From positions 1 through 42,387 of IMG/VR virus record IMGVR_UViG_3300044800_000047: a stretch of DNA of 42,387 nucleotides; one strand, 5' to 3'. The stretch is from a virus. This document shows, one piece after another, positions 1 to 6,474 of the stretch (position 1 is the stretch's first letter; the number at the start of each line of letters is the position of its first letter). Below the pieces are notes generated by a model, which saw only the letters and a program-made list of their open reading frames with translations, searched no databases and was not told the origin of the DNA. The position numbers and the translations under genes are program-made.

Positions 1-115
1 CCGGGAATCAGGGATGGGCGGCCTACCAATCGGCTCCCCTTTCAGTCTGGGTTGGCACCGTCGATATCACCCTGGCGGCTGCAGCCTCGGCCTATGCCGA
101 CGTCGTCTTTCCCAC
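1..115. repeat. Terminal direct repeat, left copy
   Basis: These 115 bases are identical to 42273-42387. The tail-tip reading frame continues across the joint without interruption, so the repeat marks a closed circle or circularly permuted genome rather than two gene copies. A short overlap of this size is typical of an assembler's circular end overlap, but a true short terminal repeat cannot be excluded from sequence alone. Confidence 0.95.
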
Positions 116-326
116 CGGCCGCTTCGCCGTGGCGCCGACGCTGATGCTGACGCAGGCCACCCTTCCCGCCAACACGCAGAAGCTGATCCCGAAGTACCAC
201 GCGGCCCAATGCACCACGGCGGGGGCTAGGATCTACGTCTACACCGGCGACGGGACAAGCGTATCGGCGACGGTCACGGTCCGGATCCTGGCCATCGTAA
301 TGCCAGGGACGACCGGACTAGGCTAA
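1..326 (+). CDS. Tail-tip protein, C-terminal end (gene begins at 40994)
   Basis: This is the 3' end of the gene that starts at 40994. The first complete codon here is at position 3 and the stop TAA is at 324-326. Joined across the circle, the gene spans 1605 bases and encodes 534 residues. This part contributes a short beta-rich domain with alternating hydrophobic residues and ends in PGTTGLG. The stop overlaps the stop of the convergent minus-strand gene at 323-658, so the late operon ends exactly where the opposing island ends. See the entry at 40994 for the rest of the protein. Confidence 0.85.
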   Translation, partial: GNQGWAAYQSAPLSVWVGTVDITLAAAASAYADVVFPTGRFAVAPTLMLTQATLPANTQKLIPKYHAAQCTTAGARIYVYTGDGTSVSATVTVRILAIVMPGTTGLG

Positions 327-658
327 AGGAAGAGCAGCCTGTACGCGATGTTCGTCGCGGCACCGTAGGTCGCAGCGGCAGCGGACCAGATGATCGCCAA
401 CAGGAACACCACTTCCAGGAAGCGCGATCGGCTCCAGTTCGCATAGGTAGCGGCACTTACGGCGAGAGCGACGACCAGGCCCTTCTCGAGGAATGCGACG
501 AGAGGAACGCTCGCAACCAGTCGGCCAACATGAGATTGGTCGGCACCCCGCACATACTCTGGTAGGAACTGGTACGTGGCCGCGTCCGCAAATGAGGCGA
601 GACTGAGGGCCACCAATGCGACCAACCAGATCCGAGTTGTTGTGGCCATAGAGGTCAT
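323..658 (-). CDS. Small membrane protein, minus-strand island
   Basis: The predicted protein has 111 residues and no recognised family. It starts with MTSMATTTRIW, and a hydrophobic stretch at about residues 10-27 ends in ASFADAA, which resembles a signal peptide or first membrane helix. Further hydrophobic segments lie at about 46-70 and 80-108. The chosen start at 658 has AGGGGAG about eight bases upstream; the second Met at 649 is an alternative. It is the last gene of a three-gene minus-strand unit, 18 bases after its neighbour. Phage genes in this kind of position sometimes alter the host envelope or block superinfection, but nothing here proves that. Confidence 0.7.
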   Translation of the reverse strand: MTSMATTTRIWLVALVALSLASFADAATYQFLPEYVRGADQSHVGRLVASVPLVAFLEKGLVVALAVSAATYANWSRSRFLEVVFLLAIIWSAAAATYGAATNIAYRLLFL

Positions 659-676
659 ACTTCGGCGCTCCCCTTT

Positions 677-853
677 TCAGAAGTACCCGAGTAAATAGGC
701 GACCACGAGGCAGAGGCCCAAGAACACCACCATGCCGAGGGCGGTCCCGAGACAACTGTTTGCGAATGCGGCTGCGGGCGGAGGAGCGCCGCAATTCGGG
801 CAAGCTGTGGCGTTCGCCGCGACCGGTCTGCCGCAGGCCTTACAGACGATCAT
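677..853 (-). CDS. Zinc-ribbon membrane protein
   Basis: The 58-residue product starts MIVCKACGRPV and has two CxxC pairs (C4/C7 and C18/C21), the layout of a minimal zinc ribbon. A single hydrophobic helix near residues 36-56 ends in LLGYF. The start is fixed by an ATGA overlap with the stop of the upstream gene (850-1155). Cytoplasmic zinc ribbons tethered by one C-terminal helix are common in bacteria and phages and have no single function. Its first eleven codons are nearly duplicated at the start of the preceding gene. Confidence 0.75.
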   Translation of the reverse strand: MIVCKACGRPVAANATACPNCGAPPPAAAFANSCLGTALGMVVFLGLCLVVAYLLGYF

Positions 854-1155
854 GTCCCTGAGCCCCCACCGTTCCGACGCGGAATGTGTGGTCTCCATGC
901 ACCGTCCCAGTGCTGGCGGTAGGGACGGATGAACTCGGCCCACTCTTCACCTGTCCATTGCCGTAAGAGGGCAAGGAGTGCGACCGGATGGCACCACGAG
1001 GCGCGTTCGAGTGGCGAAAGCTCCCACCACTGGCGCGGGGTAGGCCATCGCACAAAGATGGGAGGCCATTTGCCAAGGCCCTCCGAGGCTCTCTCTAGGA
1101 CTCCCGGCTTCACAGAGACCGGTTTGCCGCAGGCCTTCACCCCGATCATGCGCAT
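850..1155 (-). CDS. Unknown protein with a degenerate zinc-ribbon N-terminus
   Basis: The 101-residue product is not assigned to a family. It begins MRMIGVKACGKPV, which mirrors MIVCKACGRPV of the next gene but has lost the first cysteine. The rest is rich in Trp and Arg (for example PPIFVRWPTPRQWWELS and GEEWAEFIRPY). The start at 1155 is preceded by a purine-rich GGAAAGAGAG. It is the first gene of the minus-strand unit and diverges from the regulator gene at 1288. An origin by recombination of the neighbouring gene's 5' end onto another gene is inferred from the shared start. Confidence 0.7.
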   Translation of the reverse strand: MRMIGVKACGKPVSVKPGVLERASEGLGKWPPIFVRWPTPRQWWELSPLERASWCHPVALLALLRQWTGEEWAEFIRPYRQHWDGAWRPHIPRRNGGGSGT

Positions 1156-1214
1156 GAGTGACTCTCTTTCCGCGCGGACCGCCGAGCGCCCGCGCACCGG
1201 TCGCTGAGCCGTCC

Positions 1215-1230
1215 CAGGGCATCGGCCCTG
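1215..1230. promoter_or_regulatory. Operator-like palindrome
   Basis: CAGGGC-ATCG-GCCCTG is a perfect 6-bp inverted repeat with a 4-base centre. It lies where the minus-strand transcript would begin if the promoter elements at 1231-1259 are used. A site there would suit repression of the minus-strand island by the adjacent helix-turn-helix protein. That role is inferred. Confidence 0.4.
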
Positions 1231-1281
1231 ACGGTACCACTTCAAATTGTGGTTGACAAGTGGGGCGCGATCCCCCATTCT
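1231..1281. promoter_or_regulatory. Divergent overlapping promoters
   Basis: On the plus strand, TTGACA at 1253-1258 is followed after 17 bases by CATTCT at 1276-1281, a weak -10. Transcription would then start at about 1288, the ATG of the regulator, giving a leaderless mRNA; no ribosome-binding site is visible before that ATG. On the minus strand, TTGTCA (1259-1254) is followed after 17 bases by TACCGT (1236-1231). The two -35 elements overlap, so RNA polymerase could serve only one direction at a time. Confidence 0.45.
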
Positions 1282-1287
1282 CCTCCT

Positions 1288-1584
1288 ATGAGCAACGTGA
1301 CCTCTGGACGACTTGACCGCATCCTGGCGGCTGCCACGCTTGCGGGCCAACCCTCTGGGGAGGTCTTGCGGTTGGAGCGCGGAGCACTGCGCATCAACCA
1401 GACGGCGATCGCTAGGGTAATGGGAGTCACCCGCCAACGCGTCGACGACCTCGAGCGAGGCAAGCGCAGGCTGAATCCCGAGATGATTGAGCGCTATCGC
1501 GCGGCCCTCCAATTGATCGAGCACATCGCGCCCGCTGATCCGCGCGGCGTGACGTTGGCGAATGCCCGGCGGGTTGTCAAATGA
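1288..1584 (+). CDS. Small XRE-like helix-turn-helix regulator
   Basis: The 98-residue protein has a helix-turn-helix core at about residues 38-65 (NQTAIARVMGVTRQRVDDLE), typical of Cro/CI/XRE-type DNA-binding domains, and no extra sensor domain. The start MSNVTSG is chosen because the longer frame from 1249 runs into the promoter-like region. It diverges from the minus-strand island and heads the rightward early genes, the classic place of a phage repressor or early switch protein. No integrase was found, so lysogeny by integration is not supported. Confidence 0.75.
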   Translation: MSNVTSGRLDRILAAATLAGQPSGEVLRLERGALRINQTAIARVMGVTRQRVDDLERGKRRLNPEMIERYRAALQLIEHIAPADPRGVTLANARRVVK

Positions 1585-1823
1585 CTACCCACAAGAGAGG
1601 ATATGTCCGTTCCCCGAGCGTGGGGGTGCGTGCGGGCAACGCTGGGGCGGTTGCGCAATGCCTTCCTGATTCCCAGGATATGTCCGTTCCTCCGGTTCGG
1701 GTCGGCGGCGGCCTCATGGCCGGGCATGGGAATCACTGCTACCAGGACGGCGTCCTGGTGTGTGGCTGGCCCGACTACCACCCTCTCGTGGTTCGCATCA
1801 TCGTCCACGCGGCGACCCCATGA
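1581..1823 (+). CDS. Unknown small protein
   Basis: The 80-residue product is unrecognised. Its ATG overlaps the previous stop (ATGA) and its stop overlaps the next start (ATGA). The C-terminal part, with CYQDGVLVCGWPDYHPL, is the most protein-like. The gene contains two copies of a 16-base repeat (1598 and 1675) that lie in different reading frames, so part of this stretch may have a regulatory role at DNA level. Confidence 0.55.
   Translation: MTTHKRGYVRSPSVGVRAGNAGAVAQCLPDSQDMSVPPVRVGGGLMAGHGNHCYQDGVLVCGWPDYHPLVVRIIVHAATP
1598..1613. repeat. 16-base direct repeat, copy 1
   Basis: The sequence aggatatgtccgttcc occurs exactly here and again at 1675-1690. Its core ggatatgtcc is close to a palindrome. 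It sits just downstream of a regulator gene, so it could be an operator. Confidence 0.7.
1675..1690. repeat. 16-base direct repeat, copy 2
   Basis: This is an exact copy of 1598-1613, 77 bases further on. Because 77 is not a multiple of three, the repeat is not explained by a repeated peptide. Confidence 0.7.
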
Positions 1824-2107
1824 TCGCCGCCGTCTCGGCTGTGGCTTCATTCCCACGGGTGGTCGAGGTGGAGCGCATCGACGACAACGGCCCCGATTCC
1901 TCGGCTGCCGCTTCCTCCTCAGCGGTGGCCGGGGCTCCTCTGCATGCCATCCCCACCGTCGTCGACGCCCAGCAGGGCCGCGAACTGCTGCGGAGGTTCG
2001 GCGCCCATCCCCGAACCCATCGGGTCGAGCACGAACGCCGGGCGCTGAGCCGGACCTACAAGGGCATGTCGCAGGCGACTGCCGCGATCATCGGGGGGCT
2101 GCGATGA
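1820..2107 (+). CDS. Unknown protein
   Basis: The 95-residue product has no recognised domain. It starts MIAAVSAVASFPRVVEVERI, and the C-terminal half is rich in Arg and His (LLRRFGAHPRTHRVEHERR) with a helical tail. Both ends overlap neighbours by ATGA. A 22-base stretch at 1922-1943, encoding VAGAPL, recurs with one mismatch at 12139-12160 in another gene. Confidence 0.6.
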   Translation: MIAAVSAVASFPRVVEVERIDDNGPDSSAAASSSAVAGAPLHAIPTVVDAQQGRELLRRFGAHPRTHRVEHERRALSRTYKGMSQATAAIIGGLR

Positions 2108-2571
2108 GACGCCAGGCCCGCGAGCCGATCGACCTGCCGGCGGAGACGCGGGAACTGCTCCAGGCCGGGAAGCTCGAGCAGATGTGCGGTGCGTGCGGAC
2201 GTTGGGAAGCGGCGCACTGGTCCTGTTCCTGGTGCGGCAGCCCAACCGGCCCTGCCGACTGGTATCGCAACGGCGACCGAGAGCAGCGTGAAGCCCGCAT
2301 GCCCAAGACGGCGCCGGCCAATCCGCCGAGTGAATACCGCGATGCCTCCGCGAAGTGGCCGAGTGCTTGGGGCACCTATCCGGGACAGACCCGCCCGAAG
2401 GCCCCACGGCTCCTCCAGACCCCGGTAAACCGAGGCCAGGACGAAATCCTCGCCCCGGTGCCCACTCCGCCTGAACAACTGAGCTTTGCGGCCTCCTCTG
2501 CGCTGAGCGGCTCATCCCCCTCTGGGCCGCTCAGCGGAGCCGAGAGCCCGGCTTCAATTCCGTCCCCGTAG
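2104..2571 (+). CDS. Small zinc-binding protein with disordered tail
   Basis: The 155-residue product has a four-cysteine cluster near residues 29-46 (CGACGRWEAAHWSCSWCG), which fits one zinc-ribbon site. The rest is rich in Pro, Ser and Ala and is probably disordered. The start overlaps the previous stop (ATGA). A longer frame open back to 1603 is dismissed because its upstream part overlaps two genes. A hairpin follows the stop at 2577-2604. The family is not recognised. Confidence 0.65.
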   Translation: MRRQAREPIDLPAETRELLQAGKLEQMCGACGRWEAAHWSCSWCGSPTGPADWYRNGDREQREARMPKTAPANPPSEYRDASAKWPSAWGTYPGQTRPKAPRLLQTPVNRGQDEILAPVPTPPEQLSFAASSALSGSSPSGPLSGAESPASIPSP

Positions 2572-2576
2572 TCACC

Positions 2577-2604
2577 GCCGGAGCGAATGGGACCTCGCTC
2601 CGGC
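2577..2604 (+). terminator. Hairpin after 2104-2571, possible terminator
   Basis: GCCGGAGCG and CGCTCCGGC pair perfectly over nine bases around a 10-base loop. No T-tract follows, so intrinsic termination is doubtful. It occupies most of the 95-base gap before the recombination gene at 2667 and could instead separate transcripts or stabilise mRNA ends. Confidence 0.4.
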
Positions 2605-2666
2605 ACCTCGAAGCACCGTCAGATGAAGTACACGCTGGTCGGCCGAGCCAGAAAGGGAAGCTCCCG

Positions 2667-3773
2667 ATGACCGAGGAGAAAGCTCTCACCACTACGGCGC
2701 CGGCGGCAATCGCGATCGCCAAACCAGCGTCCAAGTTCAGCCTCGATGGCTTCCCCGAGGACAAGTACAACCGCCTGGTGCCGACGCAGACGATCATGAC
2801 GACCGATCTGCTGGTGCCGGTGGTCCAGGTCGTGACCCTCGACTTCGAGGATGACACCTACAAGAGCCATGACGTCCCGGACGGGCACCGCGCCCCGGGA
2901 GCTCGGGCCCTGAACAAGTTCGCCAGCGCCGCCGCTCTCAGCTTCTTCGACGAGCGCCGCGTCGACGATGGCACCAACCCAGAACTCATCCGGGTCACCG
3001 TCAGCGTGGCCATGATCCTCCCCACCGGACAGCGCATCACCGCGACCGGGACCAAGGAGGTCGACCTCAACCGCCGGCCCTGGGCGAGCGACAAGGAGAG
3101 GGCGAAGTTCCGCTCCTTCCTCTACGAGCATGTGGCGACGCGGGCCCGCTCCCGCGCCATTCGGGCGATCCTCAGCCTGAAGGCGAGCTACACGCTCGAG
3201 GAGATCCGAAAGCCCTTCGCGGTCGTCACCTTCGTTCCCAACACCGCCCATCCCGATGTCCGGCAGGCGATGCTCCAGGCCATGGCCGGCACAGTCCCGG
3301 CGCTCTACGGGTCGGGCCCGAACGCCAAGGCAATCGGTCCCGGGCAGGATTACCAGCTGCCCGAAGCGCCTGACGACGAGAACATCGTCGAGGGCCACGT
3401 TGTCGAGGAACCCGACTGGATCGGCGGCGCGAAGCCGGCCGGACCTGCGGGTCCGACACGCCATCGGCTCCTGGCGCTGCTCCAGGACAACGCCGCAGCC
3501 TCTTCGCTCCAGGGAGAGGCCACCGCAGAGCAGCGGGCCGCTCTGGGCGAGATCCTGCGACCGTACGGCCCGGAGTCGCTGTTCGCGATCCTCGGCCTTG
3601 CCTGGGGCACCAAGCCCATGGTCGATGAGGACCATCCGAAGGGCTTTGTCACCTTCACCGCCGCGCAGGCCGAAACGATCATCGCGATCGAGAAGAGCCT
3701 GGCCACGCCCGAGTTCAAGACCCTCTGGATCGAACTCGCCCAGGTGGCGGCTGCGAAGGCTGAGGCAGCATGA
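2667..3773 (+). CDS. Putative single-strand-annealing-type recombination protein
   Basis: The 368-residue protein has a compact N-terminal domain to about residue 190, with VTLDFEDDTYKSHDV, ALNKFASAAALSFFD and an Arg-rich ATRARSRAIRAIL helix before YTLEEIRKPF. A variable C-terminal tail follows. The combination of a conserved N-terminal fold, a basic helix and a position just upstream of SbcD/SbcC genes is what one expects of RecT/Erf/Sak-type annealing proteins, but no diagnostic motif settles the family. The start at 2667 is supported by AAAGGGAAG. It opens the recombination operon and overlaps the next gene by ATGA. Confidence 0.5.
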   Translation: MTEEKALTTTAPAAIAIAKPASKFSLDGFPEDKYNRLVPTQTIMTTDLLVPVVQVVTLDFEDDTYKSHDVPDGHRAPGARALNKFASAAALSFFDERRVDDGTNPELIRVTVSVAMILPTGQRITATGTKEVDLNRRPWASDKERAKFRSFLYEHVATRARSRAIRAILSLKASYTLEEIRKPFAVVTFVPNTAHPDVRQAMLQAMAGTVPALYGSGPNAKAIGPGQDYQLPEAPDDENIVEGHVVEEPDWIGGAKPAGPAGPTRHRLLALLQDNAAASSLQGEATAEQRAALGEILRPYGPESLFAILGLAWGTKPMVDEDHPKGFVTFTAAQAETIIAIEKSLATPEFKTLWIELAQVAAAKAEAA

Positions 3774-4174
3774 GCGAGCCGCGCACCAAGGGTGGGCGGG
3801 CCCTGACGGAGTGGTCCAAAGGCGATAGTAGGCCCCTGGACGAATATGGCTTCGCCACGGTCCGAGACGCAGTCCTGGCCATCGAAGGCGATCCTTCGAT
3901 CCCGGTCGCCGGCTTCGCCTTCGCCGATCTGGATCTCCGGACCTTCACGGCCCTCAATCGCGCCGGCGACGCCTACCACTTCGTGCACCCAGTCGAGTCG
4001 GGGGATCGCCGCGTCCAGGACGGCCTGGCCACTCCCGGGCTGCTCGTCTGTGAATGTGCCGGCGGCCGCTACCGCGGCTCCTGCTACCAGACGGCGAAGG
4101 CTGAGGCGGTGCTGCGGGAGGCTGGCCAGAGCGTCGTGGGGTGGATCGGCCCGGCGGAAGAGGGGATGGCATGA
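3770..4174 (+). CDS. SWIM-type zinc-finger-like small protein
   Basis: The 134-residue protein ends in a CxC-x8-C-x-Q arrangement (LLVCECAGGRYRGSCYQ), which matches the SWIM zinc-finger pattern CxCx(n)CxH with Gln in place of the last ligand. SWIM modules bind DNA or partner proteins. The segment upstream, with TFTALNRAGDAYHFVHPVE, is probably a small beta domain. It lies between the putative annealing gene and an HNH endonuclease and overlaps both by four bases. Loss of the histidine leaves actual zinc binding uncertain. Confidence 0.55.
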   Translation: MSEPRTKGGRALTEWSKGDSRPLDEYGFATVRDAVLAIEGDPSIPVAGFAFADLDLRTFTALNRAGDAYHFVHPVESGDRRVQDGLATPGLLVCECAGGRYRGSCYQTAKAEAVLREAGQSVVGWIGPAEEGMA

Positions 4175-4653
4175 GGGGCGTCTACGCACGACCGCCAGTC
4201 GAGCAACGCTTCTGGGCCAAGGTCGACATGTCCGGCGGAATGCTGGGTTGCTGGCCCTATCTTGGCGCCCCACGTGGCCCTGAGGGCTACGGCGCCTTCT
4301 GGCTCGACGGTCGCCAGCAGATCGCCAGCCGAGTGGCCTACCTCCTCTCAAACGGCCCCATCGCGGACGACGTCGTCGTTCGCCATAGTTGCGACAACAG
4401 TCAGTGCTGCAACCCCCTGCATCTCCTGGCCGGCAGCCAGGTCGAGAACATCGCCGACAAGATCATTCGGCGCCGTCAGGCGGTTGGTAGCAGGGTCGGC
4501 ACCTCTCGGCTCACCGAAGCGGTAGTGCATGAGATCCGTGCCCGATTCACGGGCCGACGCGGCGAGGGTAGGAAGCTGGCCACTGAGTACGGCGTCAGTG
4601 AGACGGTCGTCTCCGGGATCGTGAGGCGCCAGACCTGGAGACATGTCACATGA
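4171..4653 (+). CDS. HNH homing-type endonuclease with C-terminal helix-turn-helix
   Basis: The 160-residue protein carries an HNH_3-like nuclease core: CWPYLGAPRGPEGYGAFW, ASRVAYLLSNGPI, VVRHSCDNSQCCNPLHL and SQVENIADKI. The His of VRHSCD and the CCNPLHL segment supply the expected metal and catalytic residues. Residues 115-158 form a small helix-turn-helix (ATEYGVSETVVSGIVRR), as in many free-standing homing endonucleases. It is inserted between recombination genes without breaking the ATGA chain. The short protein at 16421 ends in a related helix-turn-helix. Confidence 0.85.
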   Translation: MRGVYARPPVEQRFWAKVDMSGGMLGCWPYLGAPRGPEGYGAFWLDGRQQIASRVAYLLSNGPIADDVVVRHSCDNSQCCNPLHLLAGSQVENIADKIIRRRQAVGSRVGTSRLTEAVVHEIRARFTGRRGEGRKLATEYGVSETVVSGIVRRQTWRHVT

Positions 4654-5810
4654 CCACGATCGCGTTCTGTGCGGATCTCCATGTGGATGTCTACGGGCAG
4701 AAGGTCGTCCCATCGACAGGTCTGAACGCTCGTCTTGCCGACTACCTCGCAACTCTGCGATGGATGGCCGAAAAGTCGGCCGCGGAGGCCGAGGCCCTGG
4801 TCGTGGCCGGCGATTTCACGGAGCGAGGCCACCCGGCGCCCTGGCTAGTTTCCCTGATCCGCGCAGGCCTGAGCTATGGCCCGGAGCGGCAGGTCTATCT
4901 GCGCGGAAACCACGACCGAGAGATCGCCGGCGGCTCCATCGTCTCGATCCTCGACGACGGCACCGAGAGTTACACCGACGAGGGAGCCCGGATCGGTATC
5001 AGCCGCCCTCGGCTCGTGTCGATCGAGGAGGATGTCGTCCTCGCCTGCATCCCGTTCCTCGATCGACATTGGCTCCGAGCCCAGTCGGGCATGGAGCACG
5101 TCGCCGACGACGAGATCTTCGGGATCCTCTCCGAGCAGATCGTCACCATCTCGGCCGGCCTGTATGCCGAGGCCAAGCGCGACTATCCAGACGCTGGCGT
5201 GGTCCTGGTCCTGCATCAGACACTTGCCGGCGCTCACATGTCCGAGACGCAGCAGGCGTTCCTGGGCGATCGCGGGACCGTGGTCGACGCGGCTCGCCTG
5301 GCCGGCATCGGCTTCGAAGGGATCGTCGCCGGCCACCTGCACCGGCACCAAGTGCTCGGCGGCCTGCCGTGCCCGGTCGTCATTCCTGGTTCGATCGAAA
5401 GAGTTGACTTCGGCGAAGAGCGAGAGGCCAAGGGCTTCGTCCTGGCCGACGTCGGCCCGGGCCGCTTCGCCTGGCGCTTCGTCGAGACGCCGGCGCGGCG
5501 CTTCGTGACACTCGACCTCGCCCAGCATGAGACCTGGCAGTTAACGGTCGACCTCCACGACGCGATCGTGCGGGCCATCAACGTCCCGCCCGAGATCGAC
5601 TCGGCTACCTTCCGCCGCAACCTCGAGGCCGAGGGCGCCTTCGAGGTAGCCGAGATCCGCCGCCGCCCCATGGTCATCCCAGAACTGGCCGGCGGGTTGT
5701 CCGAGGCCATGAGCCCGAGCGACGCCCTCGAGGAATTCTTCCGGGGCGATGACGACGAGCCCGCCCTAATCGAACAGGGTCGGCGGCTGCTGGCCGAGGT
5801 GGTGACATGA
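4650..5810 (+). CDS. sbcD: SbcD/Mre11-like nuclease subunit
   Basis: The 386-residue calcineurin-like phosphoesterase has the metal-binding motifs in order: D9 and H11 in CADLHVD, G54-D55 in VVAGDFTERG, N87-H88-D89 in LRGNHDR, H189 in VLVLHQT, and H229 and H231 in AGHLHRHQ. With the ATPase encoded at 6471 it should form a Mre11/Rad50-type exo- and endonuclease acting on double-strand ends and hairpins, comparable to T4 gp47/gp46. The length fits the family. The start overlaps the HNH stop by ATGA. Two small genes lie between it and its ATPase partner. Confidence 0.9.
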   Translation: MTTIAFCADLHVDVYGQKVVPSTGLNARLADYLATLRWMAEKSAAEAEALVVAGDFTERGHPAPWLVSLIRAGLSYGPERQVYLRGNHDREIAGGSIVSILDDGTESYTDEGARIGISRPRLVSIEEDVVLACIPFLDRHWLRAQSGMEHVADDEIFGILSEQIVTISAGLYAEAKRDYPDAGVVLVLHQTLAGAHMSETQQAFLGDRGTVVDAARLAGIGFEGIVAGHLHRHQVLGGLPCPVVIPGSIERVDFGEEREAKGFVLADVGPGRFAWRFVETPARRFVTLDLAQHETWQLTVDLHDAIVRAINVPPEIDSATFRRNLEAEGAFEVAEIRRRPMVIPELAGGLSEAMSPSDALEEFFRGDDDEPALIEQGRRLLAEVVT

Positions 5811-6025
5811 GCAGGCAGTACCAGACCGAGGCCGGCGATCGGGCGATCGAGCAGATGCGCCAATCCGTGCAAGAGATCGAGGACGCGGCGTTCGACCTGG
5901 CCATCGATGCGGTCGCCAATGCTGATCGATGGAGCCTGGGCCAGAGAATGATGGTCCAGGACGCCTACGGCGACTTCGTTCGGGTCGCCGAGGCTCAGGC
6001 CGAGATCAGGAAGCTCCAGCGATGA
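5807..6025 (+). CDS. Unknown small helical protein
   Basis: The 72-residue product looks fully alpha-helical and acidic (EQMRQSVQEIEDAAFDLAID, then AEAQAEIRKLQR). It is embedded between the SbcD-like and SbcC-like genes with ATGA overlaps on both sides, so it is co-translated with them. A role as a partner of the nuclease complex is possible but not shown. Confidence 0.6.
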   Translation: MSRQYQTEAGDRAIEQMRQSVQEIEDAAFDLAIDAVANADRWSLGQRMMVQDAYGDFVRVAEAQAEIRKLQR

Positions 6026-6474
6026 AGCCCGCCAAGCGCTACGCCGCGGGCACGACTGTCCCCGTCCTCAAGAGCCGCCAGGACATGCAGGGGCTGCTCG
6101 ACGCGAACGGTTGCACGGCTTTCGGCTTCGAGAAGATCGACAACGGCGATGCCCTCTACTTCAAGCTCGGCGGCCGGTCCTATCGGATCGTCATTCGCAA
6201 GCCGACGGCCGAAGAACAGAGAGCGGCGAACGCGAAGCGCTACCGCTACCCCTGGGGGCGCGACGTGCCCACGGACATCGAGGCCGAGTACCGCCGGCGC
6301 TGGCGGGCCAACCTCATGCTCCTCAAGACCAAGCTGGAGTTCTTCGACGAGGATGACTCGTCCGAACTCAGCCGCGAGCTGATGCCCTGGCTGCTGCTCG
6401 ACAGCGGTCAGACGCTCGCTGACGCGGTGAATGGCGGCGGGCTACCGCTCCTCATGTCGGGGGCCCAGTCATGA
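6022..6474 (+). CDS. Conserved phage protein of recombination operons
   Basis: The 150-residue protein opens YAAGTTVPVLKSRQDMQGLL, a pattern I recognise from small phage proteins near recombination or replication genes, followed by a beta-rich half (GGRSYRIVIRKP) and a helical half (RRRWRANLMLLKTKLEFF, ELMPWLLLDSG). Its biochemical function is unknown. It sits immediately upstream of the SbcC-like ATPase with a four-base overlap. Confidence 0.7.
   Translation: MKPAKRYAAGTTVPVLKSRQDMQGLLDANGCTAFGFEKIDNGDALYFKLGGRSYRIVIRKPTAEEQRAANAKRYRYPWGRDVPTDIEAEYRRRWRANLMLLKTKLEFFDEDDSSELSRELMPWLLLDSGQTLADAVNGGGLPLLMSGAQS

Noticed and set aside
1603-2103. Upstream extension of the 2104-2571 gene
   Set aside because: The upstream part overlaps two genes joined by ATGA and reads as Arg/Ser-rich noise.
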